DNA of 64,000 nucleotides from Sodalis sp. dw_96 (GCF_018449575.1 NZ_JAAVUT010000004.1:310001-374000), one strand, 5' to 3'; shown: positions 8,146-16,810, numbered from the stretch's first letter. The notes: generated by a model not told the origin, from the sequence alone. A program made the numbers and translations.

Positions 8146-10182
8146 TTAAAAGGTTTGCCAGTTCGCGTCCGGCCCCAGGTTTTGCAGCTTGCCGACGACG
8201 GACGGGGCTTTTTTAGCCGGCGCCCTGCGTTGTGTTTGTCCGGTCGAGCCGGTGGTTTGGGTTCTTGAGGTTGTTTGCCCCGCAGAGGCATCGTTCAGGC
8301 TATTGGCCCGCTGGGCTATAGGCGCCGCCGTCGATGTCCTGGCCCGAACCTGAGGCTGAGGAAACGGCTCAACTTTAGATGTTCTGGCACGGTTTTGCGG
8401 AGTCTGTACGTCATAGACAGACTGTCCTTGTGCCCTGGGCGAAACGGTGGATGACCTGCCGCGGCCTTCCTGGGCCTGTGCACCAAGGCGCGACCGCCCT
8501 TGTGCCATAGGCTCAACGGCCAATGTCTTGGCACGGCTTTGCATGGCCTGTTCACCCATCCGCGAACGGTCCTGGGCCACCAGCTCACCCACCAGCGCCT
8601 TGGTCCGTCCCGGGGAGACTGTTGCCGGCGCAAGCTGGAATACCGCCACCATTTCCGTGAGATAATGGGCCTGCTCTTCCAGCGAAGCCGAGGCGGCAGC
8701 GGATTCTTGTACCAGAGAGGAGTTCTGCTGTGTGACGCTGTCCATTTCCGTCACTGCCTGGCCGATCTGGCTGATACCCTTGCCTTGTTCATCAGAGGCC
8801 GAGGCAATCTCTCCCATAATGTCCGTCACGTGGGTAATGGCCTTGACGATATCCCCCATGGTGGCTCCCGCATTGGCAACCTGTTTAGAGCCGATACCGA
8901 CACGCTCCACCGATTCGCCAATCAGGGTTTGAATCTCTTTCGCGGCCTGGCCGCTGCGCTGCGCCAGGCTGCGTACTTCCCCCGCCACCACGGCGAATCC
9001 CCGGCCCTGTTCGCCGGCCCGGGCCGCTTCCACCGCCGCATTGAGCGCCAGAATATTGGTCTGGAAAGCGATGCCGTTAATCACATCGATAATTTCGACG
9101 ATTTTCTTTGAACTGGCGGCGATGCTGCCCATGGTAGCCACCACTTCCTCGACGATCACGCCGCCTTTTTTGGCGGTTTCCGAGGCGTCTTGCGCCAGTT
9201 TACTGGCCTGGTGGGCATTTTCCGTATTGTGTTTTACCGTGGAATTAAGCTGTTCCATGCTGGCGGCGGTCTGTTCCAGGGCTGAAGCCTGCTGTTCCGT
9301 GCGCGAGGAGAGATCGGTGTTGCCCTGGGAAATCTCGCTGGCCCCCTGGTAGATGGATTCCGCGCTGCCGCGGATTTGCGTGACCGTATTAACCCAATTG
9401 GTTTGCATGTCGCGCAGGAAAGGGATCAGTTCGCCGACACAGTTGCGGCCCATATCGGTAATGGTGAAACCGAGCTGACCGGCGGCCAGCGCCCGAAAAT
9501 GCCCTTTGATGGCATTCAGGGGCCTGACCAGATGGCGCACCAGATAACGATCGGTAAACAGCAAAATCACGACTCCGGCCAACAACGCCGCCAGCAATGC
9601 CCGCTGGCTCAAGGTGACCAATAGGGCGATACGGTCGTTGGACGCGTTCTTTATACTGTCCACCGCTCCATTGTATTCCTGCATCACCGAGGTGAATTGA
9701 TTGCGCAGCGGCAGATAGGTCTCATGCAGGCCCTGGTTGAAATCGTCATAACGTCCATCCTTTACCGCCTGCAGAAGCGGCTGCATGCCGAGGGTGCGCA
9801 GCTGCAGCGAGCTGTTGTAAATTTTATCCACCAGCAGCGGATCAAGCTGACCGTGATCGATGTTTTTGAACTGCGTCAACCCCTGGTCGATAAGCTCCAG
9901 CTCAGACGCCACCGCGCCCAGCTCCATCTCGGCATCGGCCCGGGCCCCGGATTGTCCGGCGCGGGCCGCACGCTCCAATGTCGTCACGATGCGATAATAA
10001 TGGTCATTGGCGCCATTGATGATGTCGCTGTTTAACTGTTCGTTATTGCTCAGTTGCAAGGTCTGATTGACTTGATTAAGGGAAAACAGTGTGTACGCGG
10101 AAACGCCAAGCCACAGCAAAGAGAAGAAAATAAGGATAGCCATCAACGCCGTTCTTATCTTTATATTTTTTATAAAATTCAT
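8146..10182 (-). CDS. methyl-accepting chemotaxis protein with repeat-bearing C-terminal linker
   Basis: A 678-residue transmembrane chemoreceptor. Order: first membrane span (about 12-32), periplasmic four-helix ligand domain (33-188), second span (189-209), HAMP (about 211-263), and the methylation/signalling coiled coil (to about 520) with the invariant tip around 362-403 (IAFQTNILALNAAVEAARAG). After it comes an unusually long Arg/Gln/Ser/Pro-rich linker with 24-residue tandem repeats (535-621). The protein ends NWQTF, a variant of the NWETF peptide that docks CheR/CheB in Tar and Tsr. No chemotaxis operon is nearby and the ligand is unknown. Confidence 0.93.
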   Translation of the reverse strand: MNFIKNIKIRTALMAILIFFSLLWLGVSAYTLFSLNQVNQTLQLSNNEQLNSDIINGANDHYYRIVTTLERAARAGQSGARADAEMELGAVASELELIDQGLTQFKNIDHGQLDPLLVDKIYNSSLQLRTLGMQPLLQAVKDGRYDDFNQGLHETYLPLRNQFTSVMQEYNGAVDSIKNASNDRIALLVTLSQRALLAALLAGVVILLFTDRYLVRHLVRPLNAIKGHFRALAAGQLGFTITDMGRNCVGELIPFLRDMQTNWVNTVTQIRGSAESIYQGASEISQGNTDLSSRTEQQASALEQTAASMEQLNSTVKHNTENAHQASKLAQDASETAKKGGVIVEEVVATMGSIAASSKKIVEIIDVINGIAFQTNILALNAAVEAARAGEQGRGFAVVAGEVRSLAQRSGQAAKEIQTLIGESVERVGIGSKQVANAGATMGDIVKAITHVTDIMGEIASASDEQGKGISQIGQAVTEMDSVTQQNSSLVQESAAASASLEEQAHYLTEMVAVFQLAPATVSPGRTKALVGELVAQDRSRMGEQAMQSRAKTLAVEPMAQGRSRLGAQAQEGRGRSSTVSPRAQGQSVYDVQTPQNRARTSKVEPFPQPQVRARTSTAAPIAQRANSLNDASAGQTTSRTQTTGSTGQTQRRAPAKKAPSVVGKLQNLGPDANWQTF
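8320..8580 (-). repeat. 72-bp tandem coding repeats in the chemoreceptor tail
   Basis: They encode residues 535-558, 559-582 and 583-606, three 24-residue units, followed by a shortened unit 607-621. Shared features per unit are AQ near the start, R-S-R or a related triplet, QA/QT, R-x-R or RAK, and a closing V-x-P. The units are clearly related but diverged, so the array is not a recent duplication. It lengthens the tether between the signalling coiled coil and the NWQTF peptide. Confidence 0.75.
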
Positions 10183-10506
10183 AAATGCACCCTTGCAATG
10201 TCACTTTGCTGTTGTTTTACCCTGACAGCACATGCCCATGTTAAATCCCCTTCCCGTTGGCGTTCTGCAACGGCAACGGTTAAACAAAGTCCTACCATGG
10301 GGAAATATGCCTGGCGAAAATGGCAATGGCTGTATTATCGGCAATTTATGAAGGAATATTATGCTTAGAAGCAGAAATAATCGTAGGTGTGGAGCAAAAA
10401 ATGATTCACCGGATGTTCTTATGTACAGAAGCCATCGTGATTATTTATAGATTTGTATGCTGAGCCGGTAAGGATGAATGAAAAAACGTATTAAAATGAA
10501 CCAATT
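10183..10506. other. intergenic region, chemoreceptor promoter side
   Basis: No coding gene is supported on either strand. The left part must contain the minus-strand promoter of the chemoreceptor. The right part, up to the plus-strand terminator at 10507-10553, could hold an unrecognised small plus-strand transcript; I see no credible protein in it. Confidence 0.35.
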
Positions 10507-10553
10507 ATGCGGGTAAGCCTCGGCCGGGAAGGCGTGGCTGCCCGCATGTTTTT
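10507..10553 (+). terminator. orphan intrinsic terminator
   Basis: ATGCGGG-AAGCC pairs with GGCT-CCCGCAT, giving a long stem, followed by GTTTTT on the plus strand. No plus-strand gene lies upstream, so it may end a small RNA or a lost gene. It lies just past the stop of the minus-strand gene that ends at 10561. Confidence 0.55.
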
Positions 10554-10560
10554 GCCCTGT

Positions 10561-10755
10561 CTATTCTCTTTCATGGCGGGCCGACTCTAGGGGCGCCATT
10601 TCAATTTCAACACCGTATAAACATCCCAAGGGCAGAAAGGCGGCCAATCTTCGCGCAATGTCCATAGCGGGATCCGGCTGGGCCGGAAAGATCATTTTAT
10701 CCCGGATGCGCTGCCATAACCGGCCTGTTGCGGTTGAACCTGATGTGTTTTTCAT
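10561..10755 (-). CDS. small hypothetical protein (64 aa)
   Basis: ATG at 10755 (MKNTSGSTATGRLWQRIRDKM) has a strong ribosome site GAGGA nine bases upstream, better than the in-frame Met at 10785. The middle is helical and moderately hydrophobic (DIARRLAAFLPLGCLYGVEI) and the end is charged. I recognise no family. Its real status rests mainly on the ribosome site. Confidence 0.45.
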   Translation of the reverse strand: MKNTSGSTATGRLWQRIRDKMIFPAQPDPAMDIARRLAAFLPLGCLYGVEIEMAPLESARHERE

Positions 10756-10785
10756 AAAAAGATCCTCGCTTTTCGCATCGGACAA

Positions 10786-11136
10786 TCAATGCAGTATCCA
10801 GTTAAGCGCAAATCCTTCCATTTCTGAAACATCGATTTGTGCTGACAATATCTGAAAAAACGATAACGGCCCCATAGCCGTTTCGTCGGTCTGCCTGCAG
10901 TGATCTATGCATCTCGCCAAAAACAGTGAATGACTTATTCACATCACTTCCCATTCCCTGTTTGAGTCCGTTCTTTTAAAGTGTTTTTTTCAAAAAATCC
11001 GATGCCGGTAAATGCACTGCTTAACATCAAGCTTTTACACCTTTAGCTAATCTCATTTAAATTTTCATAAAGATTTAATTAATAATTAAATCAGGTATTG
11101 AAAATATACTTAAAATAATTATTCCAAGAGGTCAGT
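10786..11136. promoter_or_regulatory. AT-rich control region of the protease gene
   Basis: Very AT-rich DNA directly upstream of the candidate effector, of the kind silenced by H-NS. It contains a perfect 19-bp palindrome at 11073-11091 (ATTTAATTA-A-TAATTAAAT), a plausible site for a SlyA/RovA-type or other regulator. No promoter elements can be fixed with confidence. Confidence 0.4.
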
Positions 11137-12567
11137 ATGCTCACCCTTAACAAAAATCCCTCTGCATTCCCTAAAACCCATTCTTTTGATTTTGGCTCAC
11201 CCGCGGTTGAAACGAGACTAATCAATAAGTTCGATGATGTTGATATAGCCTCAAAGGCGGATATCATTACCGAGCTTTGGCAAAAATGTCATTCAGCATC
11301 GGCGGGCGCCCCCCTTCAGACTGATGTCAGCGAACCTGTCGCTTTGGGTATGAAATTATATGATTGTATGGATAGCGCGGCGCAATTGCTTTTAGTCCAA
11401 GACAGGATTAACGAAAGTGCAGCACAGATTTTTTATGCCGCCGTACGCCGGCAGATTCAATTTGAACAGTTGGACAAGCAACTAAAGGCCAGGCTCTGCA
11501 CCATGACGCTGTCCTTTTTGGAGAGATCAAATGCAGTGGATGATGCAACATTAATGGATTTCTATATGAATATCGTCCATCTCCTGAAGATTCCCCAAGA
11601 ACTGACAGAGATGATATTTACCAATGTTTTTATGCATAGCCATCGTCTTATGGAAAAGTCGTTGCTGGATACCGCAATCCAATTGCTCGCTAACAGTAGA
11701 GAGGGGTTTTTCACCACCAGCACGCTGCTGTATAATCCAGATGATTTTGCATATCCCTTTAATGTTGCAAGCTACATTAAAGAGATATCGGATCTATGGC
11801 GAAACAATGCGATTAAAAAGTTACGCCTGTTGATGCCGGGTCAAAAGCTGATGATCCCCATCCAGTCCACATCCATTGATAACAAGACTCTATTTGCGAT
11901 GGATGGGCATTTCTGCGCGATCCTCGCCATGAGAGCCAAGAAGAGTTACAGGATTTATATTTTTGATAGTAATAGCTCTCCCAACACAAAGGATAATATC
12001 CCAGAATTGATCATGAACCTTATTGAGGAAAATGAAAAACCTCAATGTTTCTATTTTCGCCAACCCTTTCAAGACAATAATGATTGCGGCTTTCATACGT
12101 ATAATTTTTTCAAGCTATGCCTCGCCGCACCCGCCGGGGCCTTTGACAACGACCCCCGCGCTTTAAGGAAAATGTTCGACGATTATGTTCAACCTTTAGA
12201 CAGCCGTAATTATCTGTTTGACCAGGACAGCAAGTTCATCAGCTATCGGCTGCGTACGCAATTTGTTCTGGATTGCATTAAAAATGGTTATACCGACGGT
12301 TTGCAAAATGCCGAGTATATGATTAGCCTGCTTCGTCAGCCTCCGGACAGCAGCTGGCCCGTTATGCCTAAAAGACAGGACTCCCGCCGTACGGTCATGC
12401 TTTGGAACAACCTGCGGTCAAGGCTAGAGAACGTGTTTTCCCTTAAGCGCTCAAACTCAAATACAAAGGTAAAAAATAACTCAGATGACATTCAGAAAGA
12501 GGAATGGGTAGCAATCTATAACGCCGATCGGGGAAATGCCGAGTGTCATAAAGAGATGCCGGAGTGA
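11137..12567 (+). CDS. clan CE cysteine protease (Ulp1/SseL/ElaD-like), candidate secreted effector
   Basis: A 476-residue protein with the clan CE catalytic order: His258 in GHFCAILA, Asp277 in IYIFDSNSS, Gln312 and Cys317 in FQDNNDCGFH. Known members are eukaryotic Ulp1/SENP deSUMOylases and bacterial effectors such as Salmonella SseL, E. coli ElaD (deubiquitinases) and Xanthomonas XopD. Residues 1-200 are a helical region without a Sec signal, starting with a Ser/Pro/Asn-rich stretch as in type III secreted proteins. Residues 410-476 look disordered. AAGAGG lies about 8 bases before ATG. It stands alone after an AT-rich control region. Whether it prefers ubiquitin, SUMO or acetyl transfer (YopJ type) is not decided. 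Confidence 0.8.
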   Translation: MLTLNKNPSAFPKTHSFDFGSPAVETRLINKFDDVDIASKADIITELWQKCHSASAGAPLQTDVSEPVALGMKLYDCMDSAAQLLLVQDRINESAAQIFYAAVRRQIQFEQLDKQLKARLCTMTLSFLERSNAVDDATLMDFYMNIVHLLKIPQELTEMIFTNVFMHSHRLMEKSLLDTAIQLLANSREGFFTTSTLLYNPDDFAYPFNVASYIKEISDLWRNNAIKKLRLLMPGQKLMIPIQSTSIDNKTLFAMDGHFCAILAMRAKKSYRIYIFDSNSSPNTKDNIPELIMNLIEENEKPQCFYFRQPFQDNNDCGFHTYNFFKLCLAAPAGAFDNDPRALRKMFDDYVQPLDSRNYLFDQDSKFISYRLRTQFVLDCIKNGYTDGLQNAEYMISLLRQPPDSSWPVMPKRQDSRRTVMLWNNLRSRLENVFSLKRSNSNTKVKNNSDDIQKEEWVAIYNADRGNAECHKEMPE

Positions 12568-12569
12568 TG

Positions 12570-12869
12570 TCACATACGGCATGATTGATGAAAAGCCGCG
12601 GCATCCCTTGCCAGCGCATCAATGTGCGCACTGAGGATTTTGATCTTATGGATTAGCGGGTTGCGATCGGGTGAGCTGTCGAGATTATTGAGCTGGCTTA
12701 CCAGCAGCGCATTTTGCTCACGCAGCTTCGCCTCTCGCCTCATGCTGAGATCCAATTGCTGTTGCAATGCCTCATGATCCAGCCGCCACTGCTGCTGGTG
12801 TCGCGCAAAGCTTTGCTCAAGCTCTGTTAAGGCAATATTCATACGTGCTTCAAACTCTTGCAACAACAT
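12570..12869 (-). CDS. coiled-coil hypothetical protein
   Basis: A 99-residue, almost wholly helical protein rich in Leu, Gln, Glu and Arg (ARHQQQWRLDHEALQQQLDLS), likely a coiled coil; no domain recognised. AAGGAA lies about 9 bases before the ATG. Its stop is only 2 bp from the stop of the convergent protease gene. It could be a core gene conserved near ygjR in relatives or an accessory gene; I cannot tell. Confidence 0.55.
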   Translation of the reverse strand: MLLQEFEARMNIALTELEQSFARHQQQWRLDHEALQQQLDLSMRREAKLREQNALLVSQLNNLDSSPDRNPLIHKIKILSAHIDALARDAAAFHQSCRM

Positions 12870-13141
12870 TATGGTTCCTTAAAATTTACCTTGAGCGAAG
12901 TATAACGATTGGCCGGCGAACCGACAAACCTTATGGTACCGGCGCGGGCAATTGCGGCCCGTTTGGTGACGATATCCAATAGAGTACAAGATGCAGTGCA
13001 TTTTAATCCGACTTTGCGCCGCTGCCCTATAGGATTTGTCGACAAATTACGCCTGCACTTGAGGATGAGGGTAATATTGGCCTGATTTGGTTAGCATGAT
13101 AATCTAAGGTATCCAAATATTGCGTAGGGTAAAAATTAGGT

Positions 13142-14140
13142 ATGATTCGCTTCGCTGTGATAGGTACCAATTGGATCACTCGACAATTTATCGATGCCGC
13201 CCATGAGAGCGGTAAACTGAAATTGACCGCTATTTATTCCCGGGATATCGCTACAGCGCAAAAAATGGGGGTGGATTATCCCGTTGAACAGTATTTTGAT
13301 TCCCTGGAAGCCATGGCGGTTTCCGATGCCGTGGAAGCGGTTTATATCGCCAGCCCCAATTCTTTCCATTGTTCCCAGGCACTGCTGTTTATGCGCAATA
13401 ACAAGCATGTCATTTGCGAAAAGCCCCTGGCCTCGAACCTGCGGGAGGTGGAACAGATGATAGCCTGCGCGCGGGAGCATCAGGTTGTGCTGTTCGAAGC
13501 GTTTAAAACCGCCAGTTTGCCCAATTTTCTGGCATTGCAGCAGGTGTTACCCCGCGTCGGCAAGGTTCGCAAGGCCCTGCTGAATTATTGTCAATACTCG
13601 TCCCGCTACCAGAAGTATCTGGATGGCGAACTGCCGAATACCTTTAATCCAGCCTTCTCCAACGGTTCGATCATGGATATCGGTTTTTATATGCTGGCCG
13701 CCGCCGTAGCGCTGTGGGGCGAACCTCATTCGCTACAGGCCGGCGCTACGCTTTTGGCCAGCGGCGTAGACGCACACGGCACGGTTTGCCTGAATTACGG
13801 CGATTTTGACGTCACGTTGCTGCACTCCAAAGTCAGCCAAACGGTTTTGCCGTGCGAAATCCAGGGTGAAGAGGGCTCCTTGGTTATCGAGAAAATGTCT
13901 GAATGCCAACAGCTTTTCCTGGTGCCGCGCAACGGCAACAAGCAGGATTTAAGCCAGCCGCAGCATATCAATACCATGTTGTATGAGGCGGAGCGGTTCG
14001 CCACGCTCGTGGAGAACGGCGAGGTCGACCATGCCGGCCTGTCGGTCTCGCGCATTACGGCTAAAGTATTGACCGAGATACGACGCCAAACCGGGGTTAT
14101 CTTCCCCGCCGACCGGTCCGGTGCGGATACGGTGGCATAA
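13142..14140 (+). CDS. ygjR: Gfo/Idh/MocA family oxidoreductase YgjR
   Basis: A 332-residue NAD(P)-dependent sugar-dehydrogenase-like protein. The N-terminal Rossmann part begins FAVIGTNWITRQFIDAA, the family EKP motif is in VICEKPLASN (near residue 100), and the C-terminal GFO_IDH_MocA domain follows. The likely substrate is a sugar or sugar derivative but is unknown. Its stop overlaps the start of the next gene by one base (ATAATG), so the two are co-translated. Confidence 0.85.
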   Translation: MIRFAVIGTNWITRQFIDAAHESGKLKLTAIYSRDIATAQKMGVDYPVEQYFDSLEAMAVSDAVEAVYIASPNSFHCSQALLFMRNNKHVICEKPLASNLREVEQMIACAREHQVVLFEAFKTASLPNFLALQQVLPRVGKVRKALLNYCQYSSRYQKYLDGELPNTFNPAFSNGSIMDIGFYMLAAAVALWGEPHSLQAGATLLASGVDAHGTVCLNYGDFDVTLLHSKVSQTVLPCEIQGEEGSLVIEKMSECQQLFLVPRNGNKQDLSQPQHINTMLYEAERFATLVENGEVDHAGLSVSRITAKVLTEIRRQTGVIFPADRSGADTVA

Positions 14141-14871
14141 TGGCGCTCTCCCTACCGATATTGATTCTGCAAACCGGCGATGCCCCGGAGGATGTCAGCC
14201 AGGCCAACGGTAATTATGACCGTCTGTTTCTCTTAGCCGCCGGCCTGCGACCGGAGCAGGCGGCGGTGGTGCATTTACCGTCGGGCGAACGGCCGGACGT
14301 GCCCGGCGCCTACGGCGGCGTGCTGATTACCGGCTCATCGGCAATGGTGACCGACCGTTTGCCCTGGAGCGAATTCGCCGCCGCTTGGCTGCGCCAGGCC
14401 ATGGCGGAACAGGTGCCGATCTTCGGTGTATGTTATGGTCATCAGTTGTTGGCTTACGCCCTGGGCGGCGAAGTAGATTATCATCCCGGCGGCATGGAGC
14501 TGGGCACCTTTGATGTCGAACTGTTGCCGGCGGCTGAGGGGGATCCTTTACTGACGCCGCTGCCCCACCGCTTCCCGGCGAATCTTATCCATTCACAAAC
14601 CGTGCTGACGCCGCCGCCGGGGGCGGTGGTATTGGCCCGTTCCCAGTGGGATCCCCATCAGATACTGCGCTATGGCGAAAATACCCTAACCGTGCAGTTT
14701 CATCCGGAGTTCACCGCGGAAGTCATGCACGGTTTCCTGCAGTCCATGGAACAGGAACAGCCGGAACGGGGGCAGGAACTGGCCCGGGTGGAAAGCGGGA
14801 TTAGCGGTACGCCACAAAGCCGGGATCTGATGGCGCGTTTCGTTCGCCGCTACATGTTGCCCGGCGGGTAA
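14140..14871 (+). CDS. class I glutamine amidotransferase-like protein
   Basis: A 243-residue GATase1 protein with the nucleophile Cys98 in FGVCYGHQLLAYALGG and the His188/Glu190 pair in VQFHPEF. Stand-alone members of this group (YfeJ-like, GuaA-N-terminal-like) release ammonia from glutamine or cleave gamma-glutamyl compounds; the partner is unknown. It overlaps ygjR by one base. E. coli has no such gene here, so the coupling with ygjR is a lineage trait. Confidence 0.82.
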   Translation: MALSLPILILQTGDAPEDVSQANGNYDRLFLLAAGLRPEQAAVVHLPSGERPDVPGAYGGVLITGSSAMVTDRLPWSEFAAAWLRQAMAEQVPIFGVCYGHQLLAYALGGEVDYHPGGMELGTFDVELLPAAEGDPLLTPLPHRFPANLIHSQTVLTPPPGAVVLARSQWDPHQILRYGENTLTVQFHPEFTAEVMHGFLQSMEQEQPERGQELARVESGISGTPQSRDLMARFVRRYMLPGG

Positions 14872-14904
14872 GTTGACCGTCGCAAATATTTACATTATTG
14901 TTGC

Positions 14905-15091
14905 CCTAGCAAAGGGGAGTAACTTCTTCGTCGGTTTGCCGTCATTACGATGCTTGCGCATCCGGCTACCGGGCAACCAGAATAGACAGATTCATCTGCG
15001 TTGTAAGTGAGACCTTGCCGGAAGGCAAGGTACGTTTACAGCCCGGAATGGTAAAAACGGCTGGCACCTTCCGATGTCAGCCGTTTTTTTT
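14905..15091 (+). promoter_or_regulatory. yybP-ykoY manganese riboswitch upstream of alx
   Basis: The leader contains the conserved GGGGAGTA box near 14914, a long middle stem region, the GCCTTGCC-like arm (CCTTGCCGGAAGGCAAGG, 15013-15030) and a closing stretch with ACAGCCC. It ends in a terminator hairpin at 15056-15085 followed by eight Ts, just before the alx ribosome site. In E. coli the same element (SraF/PRE) raises alx expression at high Mn2+ and alkaline pH. Boundaries are approximate. Confidence 0.88.
15056..15091 (+). terminator. riboswitch expression-platform terminator of alx
   Basis: AACGGCTG-GCA pairs with TG-CAGCCGTT, followed by a run of eight T. It lies 17 bases before the alx ATG. 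It can serve as the off-state of the manganese riboswitch. Confidence 0.8.
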
Positions 15092-15107
15092 ATGAAGGAT
15101 ATCGCAA

Positions 15108-16061
15108 ATGAATACCGTTGGCACACCCCTGCTGTGGGGCGGTTTTATTCTGGTGGTGGTGATTATGCTGGCCGTGGATCTGTTGCTCCAGGGCCGCACC
15201 ATGACGCTGAAACGGGCCGCCTGGTGGTCGGTGGTTTGGGTCACGCTGTCGCTGCTGTTCAACGCCGCCTTGTGGTGGTATCTCTCCGCTACCCAGGGAA
15301 GGGCCGTCGCCGATGCCCAGGCGCTGGCTTTTCTCACCGGCTATCTTATCGAGAAAGCCCTGGCAGTGGACAATGTGTTTGTCTGGCTAATGCTGTTCGG
15401 CTATTTTGCCATCCCAAGCCAGATGCAGCGCCGGGTATTGATTTACGGGGTGCTGGGGGCCATCGTGCTGCGTACCCTGATGATTTTCGGCGGCAGCTGG
15501 CTGGTGACGCAATTCCAGTGGTTACTTTATCTGTTCGGGGCGTTTTTGCTGCTGACCGGCATCAAGATGGCATTTTCAAAAGAGGATGACGCCGTCTTGG
15601 GAGAGAAACCGGTGGTCCGCTGGCTTCGCGGGCATTTACGCATGACCGATCAATTACAGGGAGAACGCTTTTTTATCCGGCGCGAGGGTCTGCTATTTGC
15701 CACCCCCTTGATGCTGGTGCTAATCCTGGTGGAGTTCAGCGACGTGATTTTTGCCGTGGACAGTATCCCGGCCATTTTTGCCGTGACCACCGATCCCTTT
15801 ATCGTTTTGACCTCCAACCTGTTTGCCATCCTCGGCCTGCGGGCGATGTATTTTATGCTGGCCGGGGTAGCCGAACGCTTCTCGCTGTTGAAATACGGGC
15901 TGGCGGTGATACTGGTTTTTATCGGCGTAAAAATGATGATAGTGGATTTTATCCATATCCCGATTTCTGTTTCGTTGGGGGTGGTGGCGGCAGTCCTGGC
16001 CGGGACGCTGGGGATTAACGCCTGGATCAATCACCGTCGAGAGTCCAATCGGAACGGGTAA
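15108..16061 (+). CDS. alx: TerC-family membrane protein Alx (manganese exporter)
   Basis: A 317-residue integral membrane protein of the TerC family, closely like E. coli Alx. It has about nine membrane spans and the acidic metal-site motifs [13 protein letters not shown] and [15 protein letters not shown]. Alx lowers cytoplasmic Mn2+ and is induced by alkali. GAAGGA lies about 10 bases before the ATG, inside or next to the riboswitch terminator, so translation and transcription are both controlled by the leader. Confidence 0.95.
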   Translation: MNTVGTPLLWGGFILVVVIMLAVDLLLQGRTMTLKRAAWWSVVWVTLSLLFNAALWWYLSATQGRAVADAQALAFLTGYLIEKALAVDNVFVWLMLFGYFAIPSQMQRRVLIYGVLGAIVLRTLMIFGGSWLVTQFQWLLYLFGAFLLLTGIKMAFSKEDDAVLGEKPVVRWLRGHLRMTDQLQGERFFIRREGLLFATPLMLVLILVEFSDVIFAVDSIPAIFAVTTDPFIVLTSNLFAILGLRAMYFMLAGVAERFSLLKYGLAVILVFIGVKMMIVDFIHIPISVSLGVVAAVLAGTLGINAWINHRRESNRNG

Positions 16062-16173
16062 CGCCTGGACCATGCATCGGTGCTGTCAGGCTGACAGGAA
16101 ATACCCGCGCGCAGGACAGTGTGGCAATTTCTGCCGTGAGAAAATCCCATAGACTGGCGCATACCCGTAAAGA

Positions 16174-16716
16174 CTACCGGGTACTGACCGCCGTGTGCTC
16201 ATCCTTGAACGGATCGATGCCGCGCAATTGCATGCGGCGAAAACGTATGATGGCGATGGCGTTGACGATAAGGAAACTGCCTTCGGTCAATGAACCGCCG
16301 ATGGATCCCAGCCAGATATTGTGGGTCACCCAGCCGGCGGTGGAACACCACATAATACAGCGGGTGGTGAGTCCCCGGGTACGGAACAACGCCCAGGTGC
16401 TGGCCACCGTGCCGATTACCGGCAGCAGTTCGACCCAGTGCTTGACCTCGCCCAGGCCCAGCGCCGTGGTCAGGATGATAAAGACAAACATCACCATGAT
16501 ACTGCGGGTGCGGGTGGCTATCAGGGTACGGAGCGCATTGAGCTCCGCGCTTATACCCGCGGCGTTGGCGCCCATTAAAAAGAAGTGGCAACCGATGATC
16601 GCGCTGTATAACGACAGCTGAAGTTTGAATTTACGGTCATCACGCTTGATAAACATGGTGATACCGACGATAAAAGCCAACCCCCCCACAGCCTGGGCTA
16701 CCCAGTAAAGGCTCAT
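16174..16716 (-). CDS. ygjV: inner membrane protein YgjV
   Basis: A 180-residue, six-span membrane protein like E. coli YgjV (YgjV family): SLYWVAQAVGGLAFIVGITM at the start, a GSIGGSLTEGSFLIVNA segment and the RMQLRGIDPFK end. Its biochemical role is not known. It is transcribed in the same direction as uxaA but separated from it by a terminator. Confidence 0.88.
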   Translation of the reverse strand: MSLYWVAQAVGGLAFIVGITMFIKRDDRKFKLQLSLYSAIIGCHFFLMGANAAGISAELNALRTLIATRTRSIMVMFVFIILTTALGLGEVKHWVELLPVIGTVASTWALFRTRGLTTRCIMWCSTAGWVTHNIWLGSIGGSLTEGSFLIVNAIAIIRFRRMQLRGIDPFKDEHTAVSTR

Positions 16717-16742
16717 GGCACGGCATTCCTTTTTTTGGCCGA

Positions 16743-16784
16743 CAATAAAAAAACAAAACGACGCTTCAAAATTGAAACACCGTT
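16743..16784 (-). terminator. terminator after uxaCBA
   Basis: AACG...TTCAA and TTGAA...CGTT (16757-16784) form an interrupted hairpin. On the minus strand a T-rich run (TTTTGTTTTTTTATT) follows at 16743-16757. It ends the uxa operon before ygjV. It is T-rich on the plus side too, so it may act in both directions. Confidence 0.6.
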
Positions 16785-16810
16785 TTTATACTAAAGCCGG
16801 ACGTAGGTAT

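Noticed and set aside
8500-9111. 203-codon plus-strand frame over the chemoreceptor
   Set aside because: Antisense shadow; composition is typical of reversed coiled-coil coding DNA.
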